From the NCBI RefSeq assembly GCF_902170565.1, contig NZ_CABHXX010000077.1, forward strand, positions 1 to 64,000: a stretch of DNA of 64,000 nucleotides, in the 5' to 3' direction. This document shows positions 16,258 through 24,429 of this stretch, in pieces. The stretch comes from Yersinia thracica (GTDB lineage: Bacteria > Pseudomonadota > Gammaproteobacteria > Enterobacterales > Enterobacteriaceae). How positions within the stretch are numbered: position 1 is the first letter of the stretch; each line of letters begins with the position of its first letter. The position numbers and the translations under genes were made by a program. The notes below the pieces were generated by a model that was given only the letters and a program-made list of their open reading frames with translations, did not search any database and was not told the origin of the DNA.

Positions 16258-16281
16258 TTATTGTGATGGATATCACAATAA
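16258..16281 (-). promoter_or_regulatory. Perfect CRP-type site upstream of peptide gene
   Basis: TTATTGTGAT and ATCACAATAA form 10-bp arms around 4 bp. The core is TGTGA-N6-TCACA, the CRP consensus. Its centre is about 94 bp upstream of the peptide ATG on the minus strand. A TTAGAT possible -10 (16244-16239) would place the site near -38 to -42, a class II activator position. FNR (TTGAT-N4-ATCAA) fits less well. Confidence 0.65.
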
Positions 16282-16554
16282 ATTTGCATTCCACCCGAAT
16301 TTAGGTCTAGTTCGGGTAACTGGCAGGGCTACAAAACGTAAGTTATTTAAATTAATTGCGACACGTAACGAATTTATTTTCGGACCGCATTGTTTTGGAT
16401 GTACGAAAGCGCTTGGTTGTGACATAGCCCAAATGTTGCCAATCGCAGCTTCGCTACCATTGGGCCTAAATGGTTGGCTGATCAGGCACAAAGCCGCCAG
16501 ATAAAGTGTCCAACATATGGGGTTCACTTCATAAAAGGCGGTTAGTGTGTGCAT
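16273..16554 (-). CDS. Hypothetical prophage ORF after Q
   Basis: A 93-aa ORF, 9 bp downstream of Q on the same strand, without a visible ribosome site. Its N-terminal codons lie in the IS150-like inverted repeat and its stop lies in the CRP-type site. The sequence SQPSAFVHPKQCGPKINSLR and ALPVTRTRPKFGW look like fragments common in enterobacterial prophage small proteins, from memory. It may be non-coding or a remnant. Confidence 0.3.
   Translation of the reverse strand: MHTLTAFYEVNPICWTLYLAALCLISQPFRPNGSEAAIGNIWAMSQPSAFVHPKQCGPKINSLRVAINLNNLRFVALPVTRTRPKFGWNANLL
16489..16547. repeat. Inverted-pair element, right copy (IS150-like end)
   Basis: Read on the minus strand it matches the left copy (12890-12951): ACCGCC, then ATGAAGTGAACCCCAT, then a GTTGGACAC version of the inner part, then GGCGG. 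It is closer to an intact IS150-type end than the left copy. Together the two ends face inward over the 3.6-kb cargo. Confidence 0.6.
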
Positions 16555-16563
16555 AAATTGAAT

Positions 16564-17604
16564 TTATTCTTGTTTGGCGAGTAATTCATAGGGCTTAAAT
16601 CTGATAACTTCCTCCCCTACCCAATCGTTAATTTCCATCAGTCTTTCCTGCAAGGGGGCCAGCTCGTTAATGGCAAATACCCGCGCGGCTTTCTCCACAT
16701 CGCCAAAGCCGCCGGTATTGTTGGGTAGGATGCCCATCAATTGGGGAGGTACCCGTTGCATGGCTAACTGGTCGTCGCGGGTGACATTCTTAATGCTGGC
16801 GAATTCATCTTTGGCGGCCACTTCTGCCAGTGGGATCACCTGTATCCCATCCTTTTTACCGGCTGGGGCATACATAAACAGATTACGAAAATTGCCTGGC
16901 CCTTTGGACTCTTTCAACGCCTTGCGTAAGGCGTCGATATCCTCCTGTTTATGGGCGGCATCATTCATATACAGAATAAATCCGGCGTGACTGCCATTCA
17001 GATAATACTTGCGGCGAAAAAGCGTGGCAGCCTCATTAAGCCAAGTTGAGTTTAGCGAGGCGAGATATTCAGGAACGCCGTAGACCTCTTGGTTAATATC
17101 CGGGTCTAACAGGTGAAAAACGCTATTGGCTTCAAATGGGTGTGGGTTGCCATAAGATGAGACATACCAGTAAGTATCCAGATCCACCCCTCGGCGGGTA
17201 TATTTGGCCGGGCTGGGGACCAGTTTCATGATGCCGCCCAGCCGGTTATAGCGGGCCTCTAAAAACGAGTTGGCGAATACCAAAAAATCCAGCGCATAGC
17301 GGCTAAAATCCTGCTTGGATAGCAGCCGGTGCGGCTCAAACAGACTAACCAATACATTACGTTTCATGTAGATAGGCGAACTGTGATGCACGGCCGCACG
17401 AAAGGATTTCGCCAGGCCGTTAAATGACACTGGCGGTTCATACCAGCGATCCATCACTGCACATTCCAGATAATCCAGAATATCGCGCCTGTCCATCATC
17501 GGGATCGGGTCGTCAAAAGTAAACGCCTCGGCTTGTGGGGTGCTATTGCCTGCTATGGCTGTTGTTACTTTGGTCGGGCGACTTTTCCTGTTGCGTTTAC
17601 TCAT
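16564..17604 (-). CDS. Q: Portal protein (P2 gpQ)
   Basis: A 346-aa portal protein that forms the dodecameric DNA channel at one capsid vertex. PBSX/P2-type portal features include FDDPIPMMDRRDILDYLECA near the N-terminus, YRPP-like WYEPPVSFNGLAK, and the C-terminal QRVPPQLMGILPNNTGGFGD, then VEKAARVFA. It is transcribed leftward from the shared P/O late promoter. Its ATG overlaps the terminase stop. Length is close to P2 Q. Confidence 0.95.
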   Translation of the reverse strand: MSKRNRKSRPTKVTTAIAGNSTPQAEAFTFDDPIPMMDRRDILDYLECAVMDRWYEPPVSFNGLAKSFRAAVHHSSPIYMKRNVLVSLFEPHRLLSKQDFSRYALDFLVFANSFLEARYNRLGGIMKLVPSPAKYTRRGVDLDTYWYVSSYGNPHPFEANSVFHLLDPDINQEVYGVPEYLASLNSTWLNEAATLFRRKYYLNGSHAGFILYMNDAAHKQEDIDALRKALKESKGPGNFRNLFMYAPAGKKDGIQVIPLAEVAAKDEFASIKNVTRDDQLAMQRVPPQLMGILPNNTGGFGDVEKAARVFAINELAPLQERLMEINDWVGEEVIRFKPYELLAKQE

Positions 17605-19367
17605 TAATATATCTCCATCACACTGGTGTTATTACTGTTAATGCCCTCAAGAGGCTCATGGAATAAGGCGTGCATAATGGCCCATGCCACGTCGCCGTGG
17701 CTGACGTCTTTGGAGCGGTCAGTGACAAAGGTGGCGTTGCGGCCAGTGGCAGTCATGGTTTTACGGATCGACATAAACGCGGTGGCAATATCAATGCAGC
17801 CCGCGTCAAACTCCAGGCGGCCGCCATGAATAATATTTTTGGCCTTATAAATCAGGTCAGCTTTCATTTCTAAGCTGTAGTGAATGGCGTTCACCGCCGG
17901 GAAGAATTGCCGCACTAATTGCGTCACGGAGCGGCCCAGACCGGTATCGTCAATGCCGATATAGGTGACGTTATAGCGCTCAGTGATTTTTTTGATATTG
18001 CTGGCCTGGTCGGCAAAATCCATCCCTTTCCACTGGTGGCGCTCCAATACTCTGAATTTACCGCCCGCCACCACTGGCGGCGCAATAACGGCGCAACCGG
18101 CACTATCACCGGTGCTGGCCGGGTCGTAGCCAATCCACACCGGCCGATCACCAAACGGGCGTAACGCCAGCAGTTTGACGTCTGTCCATTTTTCCCAGCT
18201 ATCCACCATGCAACGCTGCATTTCGGCCAGTTTGAACGTGGAGGCGTTATCATCAATAAAGCCGCACATAAACAGGTTTTCAAAATCTTCATCACTGTTT
18301 TCATTGCGTAATTCATCAATATCAAACAGGTCGCAGCCGCCTTTCAGTGCGTCCTCAATAGTGACAATCTGGCGGTACTGTTTATCCTCACACAACCGGC
18401 CCGCCGCCAGCCGTGGATAACTGACATCAATTTCAATGCGCTTATCTTTGGCCTTGCCTTTGTTAAACAGCGTGCCAGCCCAGAACGGGTAAGCCTCATG
18501 TGAGGTGCTGGAGGGAGTAGAAAAATAGGTAGAACGGTATCTTTTCTGTGAGGCCATACCCGATGCGGCACGGCGTAACTTCTGAAAGCCGGGTATCCAA
18601 AAATATTCATCCAGATAGAGATTGCCGGGGCGGCCCTGTGCGGTGCTGGCGTTGGTACCGAGGAAATGCATTTCAGCGCCATTAGGCAAAATAATTACCT
18701 CACCGCGCAAATCAACATCCACCTGACGAGCGGCCGCCACAATATAATTTTTAAACTGATGCGCCTGTGCTTTTGAGGCAGAAACAAACATTTGGTTGCG
18801 GCCAGTGTCGAGTGCATCAAGCAAGGCTTCCCAAGAGAAAAAGTAGGTTGCACCGACTTGGCGCGATTTCAAAAAGTTACGGATGCGGAAATCAGGCGAT
18901 AAACCAGCTTCATACCAGTTGCGCTGATAGTCGAACATGGATTCATTGAAAATATCTTTCAGTTTGGCAACTTGCGCCTCACTGAATATATTTTTCTGCG
19001 GTGCCTTGCGTGTTCCGCTGTTGCGCTTCTCAATATTGGGGTTGAGATCGGCCTCGTTGCCGCCATCATTGTATTTACCAATGCGAGCGTGACGCTCGGC
19101 TTGTCGGCCCAGCAAATCAATCTCTTTGTAGTCTTTCGGCTCCTTGACAGGCTTCATGATCAGGCGGCAATATTCCGCTGCCGTGGTCAGCTGCATCTGA
19201 TCCAATGGCCCGTACGCGTCCCACTTGTCGCGGCGCTTCCAACTGTGTACCGTGACGGCTTTCTCACCGATCATTTCCGCAATTCGGGCGATACGCAGCC
19301 CTTGCCAATACAGATACATGGCTTGACGACGGGGATCTAAATCGGCATTGATAACAACGCTTTCCAT
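17604..19367 (-). CDS. P: Terminase large subunit (P2 gpP)
   Basis: A 587-aa packaging ATPase. An N-terminal HTH-like segment (LYWQGLRIARIAEMIGEKAV) recognises DNA. The ATPase shows a Walker-like KSRQVGATYFFSW and a Walker B-like NLYLDEYFWI. The C-terminal nuclease carries acidic clusters (WIGYDPASTGDSAG, YIGIDDTGLG, VTDRSKDVSHGDVAWAIMHA). It cuts at cos with gpM. First gene of the leftward late operon. Confidence 0.95.
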   Translation of the reverse strand: MESVVINADLDPRRQAMYLYWQGLRIARIAEMIGEKAVTVHSWKRRDKWDAYGPLDQMQLTTAAEYCRLIMKPVKEPKDYKEIDLLGRQAERHARIGKYNDGGNEADLNPNIEKRNSGTRKAPQKNIFSEAQVAKLKDIFNESMFDYQRNWYEAGLSPDFRIRNFLKSRQVGATYFFSWEALLDALDTGRNQMFVSASKAQAHQFKNYIVAAARQVDVDLRGEVIILPNGAEMHFLGTNASTAQGRPGNLYLDEYFWIPGFQKLRRAASGMASQKRYRSTYFSTPSSTSHEAYPFWAGTLFNKGKAKDKRIEIDVSYPRLAAGRLCEDKQYRQIVTIEDALKGGCDLFDIDELRNENSDEDFENLFMCGFIDDNASTFKLAEMQRCMVDSWEKWTDVKLLALRPFGDRPVWIGYDPASTGDSAGCAVIAPPVVAGGKFRVLERHQWKGMDFADQASNIKKITERYNVTYIGIDDTGLGRSVTQLVRQFFPAVNAIHYSLEMKADLIYKAKNIIHGGRLEFDAGCIDIATAFMSIRKTMTATGRNATFVTDRSKDVSHGDVAWAIMHALFHEPLEGINSNNTSVMEIY

Positions 19368-19440
19368 GTGAAATAGCCTGTTTTATTGCTTAATTACGGC
19401 AAGGCTACCTATCCGCACCGCCTCCATCCCGCATTACACC

Positions 19441-19460
19441 TTGTGCCAGCCATGGCACAA
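19441..19460. promoter_or_regulatory. Ogr-binding box for divergent P and O late promoters
   Basis: TTGTGCCAGCCATGGCACAA matches the P2 late activator site TTGT-N12-ACAA and is palindromic through the spacer. It lies about 85 bp upstream of O and 80 bp from the P start. With activation centred near -55 on each side it can serve both promoters. Confidence 0.85.
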
Positions 19461-19535
19461 CAGCGCCTGATTGTTCCGTTGGTCGCCGGTCGCCAACATA
19501 GGTCACTACTATCGAATCAGACCGGAATCAATCAC

Positions 19536-20348
19536 ATGCCAATATCCAAGTTTTTCCGTGCCGTGGTGGAGGGTGCCACCAGTGATGGCCGCCATGTCCC
19601 CCGCGCCCATATCATTGAAATGGCCGAAAGCTACAACCCGGCATTTCGTGGCTCGCGCGCCAATCTGGAACATATCAAGAGCGCTTTACCTGATAGCCAG
19701 TTCCGCGCCTATGGCGATATCACAGCGGCCAAATATGAAGAAATCAGTGACGGGCCACTGAAAGGCAAATTAGCGCTGCTTGTCCAGGTAGATGCCACTG
19801 ACGATCTGGTAAAACTGCGTCAGGCGCGGCAAAAGGTCTACTCCAGCATTGAATATATTGAGAAATTCGCGGATACCGGCAAAGCCTATTTAACCGGCAT
19901 TGGTTTTACTGACACCCCGGCCTCATTAGGTGCTGAAATGCTGACATTCTGCGCGCAAAGCGAACATAGCCCGCTGGCATCGCGCAAAAGTCAGTCTGAC
20001 GCCATTTTTACCGAAGCCACCGAAATCAACCTTGAATTCGAAGCCGAGCAGGAAGTTAAAACCAACCTGCTGACCACCATCAAAACCATGTTTACCAAAA
20101 AGCAAACCGGTGATGACGCACGTTTTAATGATGTGCATCAGGCGGTTGGATTGGTCGCGCAACAAGTTGAGGGGAAATTTAACGCCCTTACCGCACTGGA
20201 ACAGCAGTTTTCTGAGCTAAAAACCGCCAGTGAGGCAACAAATCAAGAGCTTGCCGAGCTTAAAACCACACTCAGTAAAACAGATCGCAACTTCTCCCAG
20301 CGCGAGCGCTCAACCGGCAATGACAGTGCCATTTTGACGGATTGCTAA
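19536..20348 (+). CDS. O: Capsid scaffold/protease (P2 gpO)
   Basis: A 270-aa protein counted from the ATG at 19536 (PISKFFRAVVEGATSDGR). Upstream in-frame codons run through the late promoter and cannot be translated from it. The N-terminal serine-protease domain (to about 160) processes capsid proteins; the helical C-terminal part, with a LTALEQQFSELKTASEATNQ coiled coil, is the scaffold. First gene of the rightward head operon. Confidence 0.93.
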   Translation: MPISKFFRAVVEGATSDGRHVPRAHIIEMAESYNPAFRGSRANLEHIKSALPDSQFRAYGDITAAKYEEISDGPLKGKLALLVQVDATDDLVKLRQARQKVYSSIEYIEKFADTGKAYLTGIGFTDTPASLGAEMLTFCAQSEHSPLASRKSQSDAIFTEATEINLEFEAEQEVKTNLLTTIKTMFTKKQTGDDARFNDVHQAVGLVAQQVEGKFNALTALEQQFSELKTASEATNQELAELKTTLSKTDRNFSQRERSTGNDSAILTDC

Positions 20349-20384
20349 TTTATTACGCTTGCTACGTTAAGGATTTAATTTCAC

Positions 20385-21440
20385 ATGAAAAAAACCACCC
20401 GATTTAAGTACAACCAGTTTTTGCAGCAAGTCGCCAAACTGAACAATTTGGACAATAAAGAGGATATCAGCGCGAAATTTACCGTTGAGCCGTCCATTGC
20501 GCAAAAACTGGAAACCAAACAACAGGAAAGCAGTGTTTTCCTGTCAAAAATAAACATCTATCCAGTAGATGAAAAAGAGGGTGAAAAGGTTGGCTTAAGC
20601 ATTGATCGCCCGATTGCCAGCACCACTGACACCTCAAAGCAAGAGCGTGAAGCCTCCGATCCCAGCGGTCTGGATGGGACAAAATACAACTGTACTCAGA
20701 CTAACTTTGATACCGCGCTGGCTTATATCAAATTGGATATGTGGGCTAAATTCCCTGATTTTCAAACCCGTATCCGTGATGCCATTGTGAAACGCCAGGC
20801 ACTCGATCGCATCATGATTGGTTTCAACGGTACTCACCGCGCAAAAACCTCCGATCATACCGTTAATAAGCTACTGGAAGATGTAAGCCGTGGCTGGCTA
20901 CAAGGCATTCGTGAAGATGCTCCCGGGCAGGTGATGGATAAAGTGGTTGATGAGCAAGGCAGTGTCATTTCGCCCAAAATCCGCATCGGCAAGGGTGGCG
21001 ACTTCCACAATCTTGACGCGCTGGTGATGGCCGCCACTGATGAGCTGATTCAGCCGTGGTACCAGGACGATACCGAACTGGTGGTGATTGTTGGCCGTCA
21101 GTTGTTGGCAGATAAATACTTCCCGATCGTCAATCAGGAACAGCCGAACAGCGAAGCACTGGCCGCTGATTTAATTATCAGTCAAAAACGTATTGGCGGT
21201 TTGCCCGCAGTGCGTGCGCCCTCTTTCCCGGCTAATGCCATCTTGATCACCCGGTTGGATAACCTGTCTATTTATTGGCAAGACGGCACCCGCCGCCGCC
21301 ACATTATCGACAATCCAAAACGCGATCGCATTGAAAACTATGAGTCAGTCAATGAAGCCTATGTGGTTGAAGATTTTGACGGCGTGGCGCTGATTGAAAA
21401 CATTGAATTCGGTGATTTCTCCGTGCCAAAAGAGGGTTAA
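20385..21440 (+). CDS. N: Major capsid protein precursor (P2 gpN)
   Basis: A 351-aa HK97-fold capsid protein, close to the 357 aa of P2 gpN. The N-terminal 30 residues are expected to be removed by gpO. It contains conserved-looking GLSIDRPIASTTDT and WQDGTRRRHIIDNPKRDRIE blocks of the P2 family. Highly expressed late gene; codon use looks regular. Confidence 0.95.
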   Translation: MKKTTRFKYNQFLQQVAKLNNLDNKEDISAKFTVEPSIAQKLETKQQESSVFLSKINIYPVDEKEGEKVGLSIDRPIASTTDTSKQEREASDPSGLDGTKYNCTQTNFDTALAYIKLDMWAKFPDFQTRIRDAIVKRQALDRIMIGFNGTHRAKTSDHTVNKLLEDVSRGWLQGIREDAPGQVMDKVVDEQGSVISPKIRIGKGGDFHNLDALVMAATDELIQPWYQDDTELVVIVGRQLLADKYFPIVNQEQPNSEALAADLIISQKRIGGLPAVRAPSFPANAILITRLDNLSIYWQDGTRRRHIIDNPKRDRIENYESVNEAYVVEDFDGVALIENIEFGDFSVPKEG

Positions 21441-21445
21441 TTCCT

Positions 21446-22099
21446 ATGACTAACCCCGTTCGCCGCCACCGGCTATTCGTGGCGGCCCAACAATCAGGTT
21501 CACTGAGCGAGGCGGCTAGCCTCAGCCATGCCAGCAACTACGAGCTGTTGTTATTCAAGTTGCAGCAGGATATGGCCCAATTGGGCCGTATTGAGTCGAT
21601 CGCCCGCAAAGCCGAAGTTAAACAAGGCATGTTGCCCACCTATCTTCCGTGGGTGGCGGGAGTGCTGGCGCAAGGGAGCGGCGAGCAGGACGACATTCTG
21701 ATGCGCATGTTGATTTGGCATCTGGATGTGAGCGATATCACCCGCGCTCTGGATATTGCGGAGTATGCCATCAAGCATGATTTGGTGACGCCGGATAGCT
21801 TTAAGCGCACCACCGCGTGCCTGATTGCCGAGGAAGTCGCCGCCATTGCACAGCGTACCTTGACCGACCAAAAGCCGCTGGATACTCCGCAGCTATTACG
21901 CGCCCAGCAAATTCTCACCGGTCAGGATATGCCGGATATGGTTTGCGCCCGGCTGCTTAAGTTTGTCGGTTATGCCCTGCGTCAGGACGGCGACAACGTT
22001 CTCGCGCTGGCAAACCTGAAAACGGCGCTGCAACTGGACGATAACAGCGGTGTGAAAACCGATATCAAGAATCTTGAGAAGCTGATTAAAGCCACTTAA
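21446..22099 (+). CDS. M: Terminase small subunit (P2 gpM)
   Basis: A 217-aa subunit that binds cos DNA and feeds it to the gpP motor. The sequence TNPVRRHRLFVAAQQSGSLS and the helical remainder fit the P2 M family. It starts 5 bp after N. An unusual 295-bp gap follows before L; in P2 these genes are adjacent. Confidence 0.93.
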   Translation: MTNPVRRHRLFVAAQQSGSLSEAASLSHASNYELLLFKLQQDMAQLGRIESIARKAEVKQGMLPTYLPWVAGVLAQGSGEQDDILMRMLIWHLDVSDITRALDIAEYAIKHDLVTPDSFKRTTACLIAEEVAAIAQRTLTDQKPLDTPQLLRAQQILTGQDMPDMVCARLLKFVGYALRQDGDNVLALANLKTALQLDDNSGVKTDIKNLEKLIKAT

Positions 22100-22394
22100 G
22101 AAAAATTCGATTAGGCGTAATTGTTGCAGGCAGTTTGGACGCGGACAGCGCGGAGCAACCGGAGCGTACACGTAGTACGTGATGGTTATTCGCTTCGCTC
22201 ACCCTTACGGGCCGCCTTTATTGGCGTTCAAAAGTACACGTACTTTTGTGCGAGCACTGCCCAAGCCCAAAATGGCAAATAAAATAGCCTAATCACCCAA
22301 ACGCCCCGGCGAGGGCGGCACGCTAGCTAAGTCAGGATATTTTTTACCCTGATAAAGCCAGCGTCCACCGCCCGTTTATTTTGCGAGTGTCAGC
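22100..22394. other. Non-coding insert between M and L
   Basis: No gene seen. It contains two near-palindromes, CACGTAGTACGTG (about 22169-22181) and CAAAAGTACACGTACTTTTG (about 22229-22248), the latter close to a perfect inverted repeat. The style resembles repeated intergenic elements of Yersinia, from memory. The late transcript must run through it. Confidence 0.45.
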
Positions 22395-22886
22395 ATGGAA
22401 ATCGTCATCAACACCAATCAGACACCAGAAGCGCCAGCACCGGAGGAACTCGCGGAAAACACGGTCATTAAAAATGACGGTTTCTGGCCGGATATCGACC
22501 TGAATCAGTACCGCGAAGAGTCGCGCCAAGACGGCACTATTACGCAGCCGCGCGTGATTGAGGCGGCACTGTTTGCCATCAATGAAGTGAATGATCGGCT
22601 GACAGTCTGGCGCTTAACCCAGCAAAAACAGGGTTATCTGTCAGCAGCGGAGGTGCCAGCGGAAAAACTGAATGAGGAAAGTACCCGTATTCAGTTGTAC
22701 CGCACGGCGGTGTTTTGCCTGATGCAAGCCCGTTTAACTGATCGTTTTCGTGGCTTTGATACTACCGGCACTGGCGGCAAGCGGGCCGATTCACTGGAAC
22801 CCACCATTGATAATTTGCGCCGTGATGCTGCCTGGGCAATTAACGATATTCAGGCCATCAACCGCATGACAGTGGAATTGATTTAA
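22395..22886 (+). CDS. L: Head completion protein (P2 gpL)
   Basis: A 163-aa protein that completes the DNA-filled head before tail joining. Its mid-region has PRVIEAALFAINEVNDRLTV and the C-terminal WAINDIQAINRMTVELI, as in P2 L. The stop overlaps the X start (ATG at 22886), so L and X are coupled. Confidence 0.92.
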   Translation: MEIVINTNQTPEAPAPEELAENTVIKNDGFWPDIDLNQYREESRQDGTITQPRVIEAALFAINEVNDRLTVWRLTQQKQGYLSAAEVPAEKLNEESTRIQLYRTAVFCLMQARLTDRFRGFDTTGTGGKRADSLEPTIDNLRRDAAWAINDIQAINRMTVELI

Positions 22887-23089
22887 TGCGCATTCTGGCC
22901 CAGCAGTACGACACCCTTGACGCCATGTGTTGGCGCTACTACGGCCGCACCGAGGGCGTGACTGAGAAAGTGCTGGCGGCCAATCCGGGTTTAGCGGATA
23001 TCGGGCCAACTTTACCGCACGGTTATCCGGTGGAAATGCCCGAAGTCAGCGCCGCCACAAAGACGCAAACCCTGCAACTTTGGGACTAA
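22886..23089 (+). CDS. X: Tail protein (P2 gpX)
   Basis: A 67-aa protein with the LysM-like pattern of P2 X (YDTLDAMCWRYYGRTEGVTE, VLAANPGLADIGPTLPHGYP). Essential for tail formation in P2. Same length as the P2 protein. Confidence 0.92.
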   Translation: MRILAQQYDTLDAMCWRYYGRTEGVTEKVLAANPGLADIGPTLPHGYPVEMPEVSAATKTQTLQLWD

Positions 23090-23119
23090 TTGCACAATTC
23101 CCCATAGGGGGTAACGGAT

Positions 23120-23506
23120 ATGAAAATGCCAGAAAAAGATCCAAGTTGGGTGGGGGTGGTGCTGGCCTTTTATTCTACCCATTCAACCGTGATAAACGGC
23201 TTTCTCGTCGCCTTTATTGTGGCGTTTCGCCGCGTAGTGTGGGGCGGCGGTAAGTTGCGTGAGGGCATTGGCGAGGGCGTGGTGTGTGGGCTGGTCGGCG
23301 TCAATATCGGCCCGGTAATTTCCCCGATGCTGATCCACCTGATTGATGCCATTCCCTGGCTAAATGGCGCGTTAACCGAAGTTGCCGCCGGGAAAGTGGA
23401 GATATTTGTCAGTTGCCTTATCGGACTAATCGGCTTGCAGACCATTCGTGAGTTGGTATTTAAAATTGTTAACAAAAAGACGGGAGCCACTGATGCCAAG
23501 CAATAA
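23120..23506 (+). CDS. Y: Holin (P2 gpY equivalent)
   Basis: A 128-aa membrane protein with three likely helices (about 20-37, 51-80 and 98-118) and a short charged C-terminus. It would form the inner-membrane lesion that times lysis and releases the endolysin. Longer than P2 Y and of a different holin type by look. GGGGG in the ribosome site. The endolysin start lies inside its last codons. Confidence 0.85.
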   Translation: MKMPEKDPSWVGVVLAFYSTHSTVINGFLVAFIVAFRRVVWGGGKLREGIGEGVVCGLVGVNIGPVISPMLIHLIDAIPWLNGALTEVAAGKVEIFVSCLIGLIGLQTIRELVFKIVNKKTGATDAKQ

Positions 23507-23888
23507 ATTTATTTTCGGCAAAGCCAGCGAAAACAACCTGATCGGCGTGCATCCTGATTTGGTGAAAGTGGTGCGCCGCGCGCTGGAATTGACCCCCATT
23601 GATTTTAAAGTGATTGAGGGACGCCGCACGCTGGAGCGCCAGCGCGAACTAGTCAAGGCTGGAGCCAGCCAAACCCTAAACAGCCGCCACTTAACCGGCC
23701 ATGCGGTCGATATTGTGCCGCTGCCGGACGGCAAGGTCAGCTGGGAATGGAAATATTTCTATCCAATGGCTGACGCGATGAAACAGGCCGCCGCCGAGTT
23801 GGGGATCGCTGTGGAATGGGGCGGTAACTGGACAACCTTTAAAGACGGCCCGCATTTTCAATTGCCCGCCCGTCAATATCCGGGCTAA
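23493..23888 (+). CDS. K: Endolysin, M15 peptidase (L-Ala-D-Glu endopeptidase)
   Basis: A 131-aa cell-wall hydrolase counted from the ATG at 23493, with GGGAG 6 nt upstream; a longer frame start at 23448 is rejected. VanY/M15 zinc ligands are visible as SRHLTGHAVDIV (His and Asp) and the C-terminal GPHFQLP (His). It cuts the peptide stems of peptidoglycan. P2 K itself is a different enzyme, so this is a functional replacement at the same locus. Confidence 0.9.
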   Translation: MPSNKFIFGKASENNLIGVHPDLVKVVRRALELTPIDFKVIEGRRTLERQRELVKAGASQTLNSRHLTGHAVDIVPLPDGKVSWEWKYFYPMADAMKQAAAELGIAVEWGGNWTTFKDGPHFQLPARQYPG

Positions 23889-23891
23889 TCC

Positions 23892-24317
23892 ATGTCAATT
23901 ATCAATACAGCCCCGCTCGCCTGGACGATTGCCGCCGTCTTGCTGATCGCCAATGGCGTACAGACCTACCGCTTGTCTGAGGCTCGGCAACTGGTTATTG
24001 ACCAGCAAGCGGCCGAGACAGCCAGTAAAAACGGCCAACTTATTGCCCTGGCACTGACCGCCAACGCCAACAATCAGGCACAGGCGCATTTACGCCAGCA
24101 GGTTGCCAGTACAGATCAGTTATTGGCGCAACGTAATAATCAAATCAAGAGGTTATATCGTGAAAATGAAACCTTACGCCGCTGGGCTGATGCTCCCTTG
24201 CCTGATGATATTATCCGCTTGCGCCGACGCCCCGCCATCACCGGGGCCGCAGATTACCGTCAATGGCTGTCCGAGAGTGGCGCAGTGCCAATTTCCAGCA
24301 GCGGAACCGCACACTAA
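23892..24317 (+). CDS. lysB: Rz-like inner-membrane spanin (LysB)
   Basis: A 141-aa protein with one N-terminal membrane helix (about 9-23) and a long periplasmic coiled coil (25-115). With LysC it fuses inner and outer membranes at the last step of lysis. The P2 place and shape match LysB. Confidence 0.85.
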   Translation: MSIINTAPLAWTIAAVLLIANGVQTYRLSEARQLVIDQQAAETASKNGQLIALALTANANNQAQAHLRQQVASTDQLLAQRNNQIKRLYRENETLRRWADAPLPDDIIRLRRRPAITGAADYRQWLSESGAVPISSSGTAH

Positions 24318-24429
24318 CGGTGATTTAAACGACGACATTGACCAGTTGGAAGCAGCGTTACACGCTTGCGCGGCGCAAGTTGATACAGTGCTAACTTGCC
24401 AGCAAGGGGCTGCCAATGTTAAAGCCTGA
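24160..24429 (+). CDS. lysC: Rz1-like outer-membrane lipoprotein spanin (LysC)
   Basis: An 89-aa protein that overlaps LysB in another frame, the standard spanin arrangement. I choose GTG at 24160, with AAGAGG 8 nt upstream. A signal peptide ends in the lipobox LSAC (acylated Cys21); a Pro-rich stretch PPSPGP follows. Its stop lies inside gpR, showing tight packing. Confidence 0.8.
   Translation: MKMKPYAAGLMLPCLMILSACADAPPSPGPQITVNGCPRVAQCQFPAAEPHTNGDLNDDIDQLEAALHACAAQVDTVLTCQQGAANVKA

Noticed and set aside
12890-16547. Cargo as a retron or classic toxin-antitoxin defence unit
   Set aside because: No reverse transcriptase, nuclease or toxin fold in the four genes; the oxygenase plus exporter fit peptide modification better.
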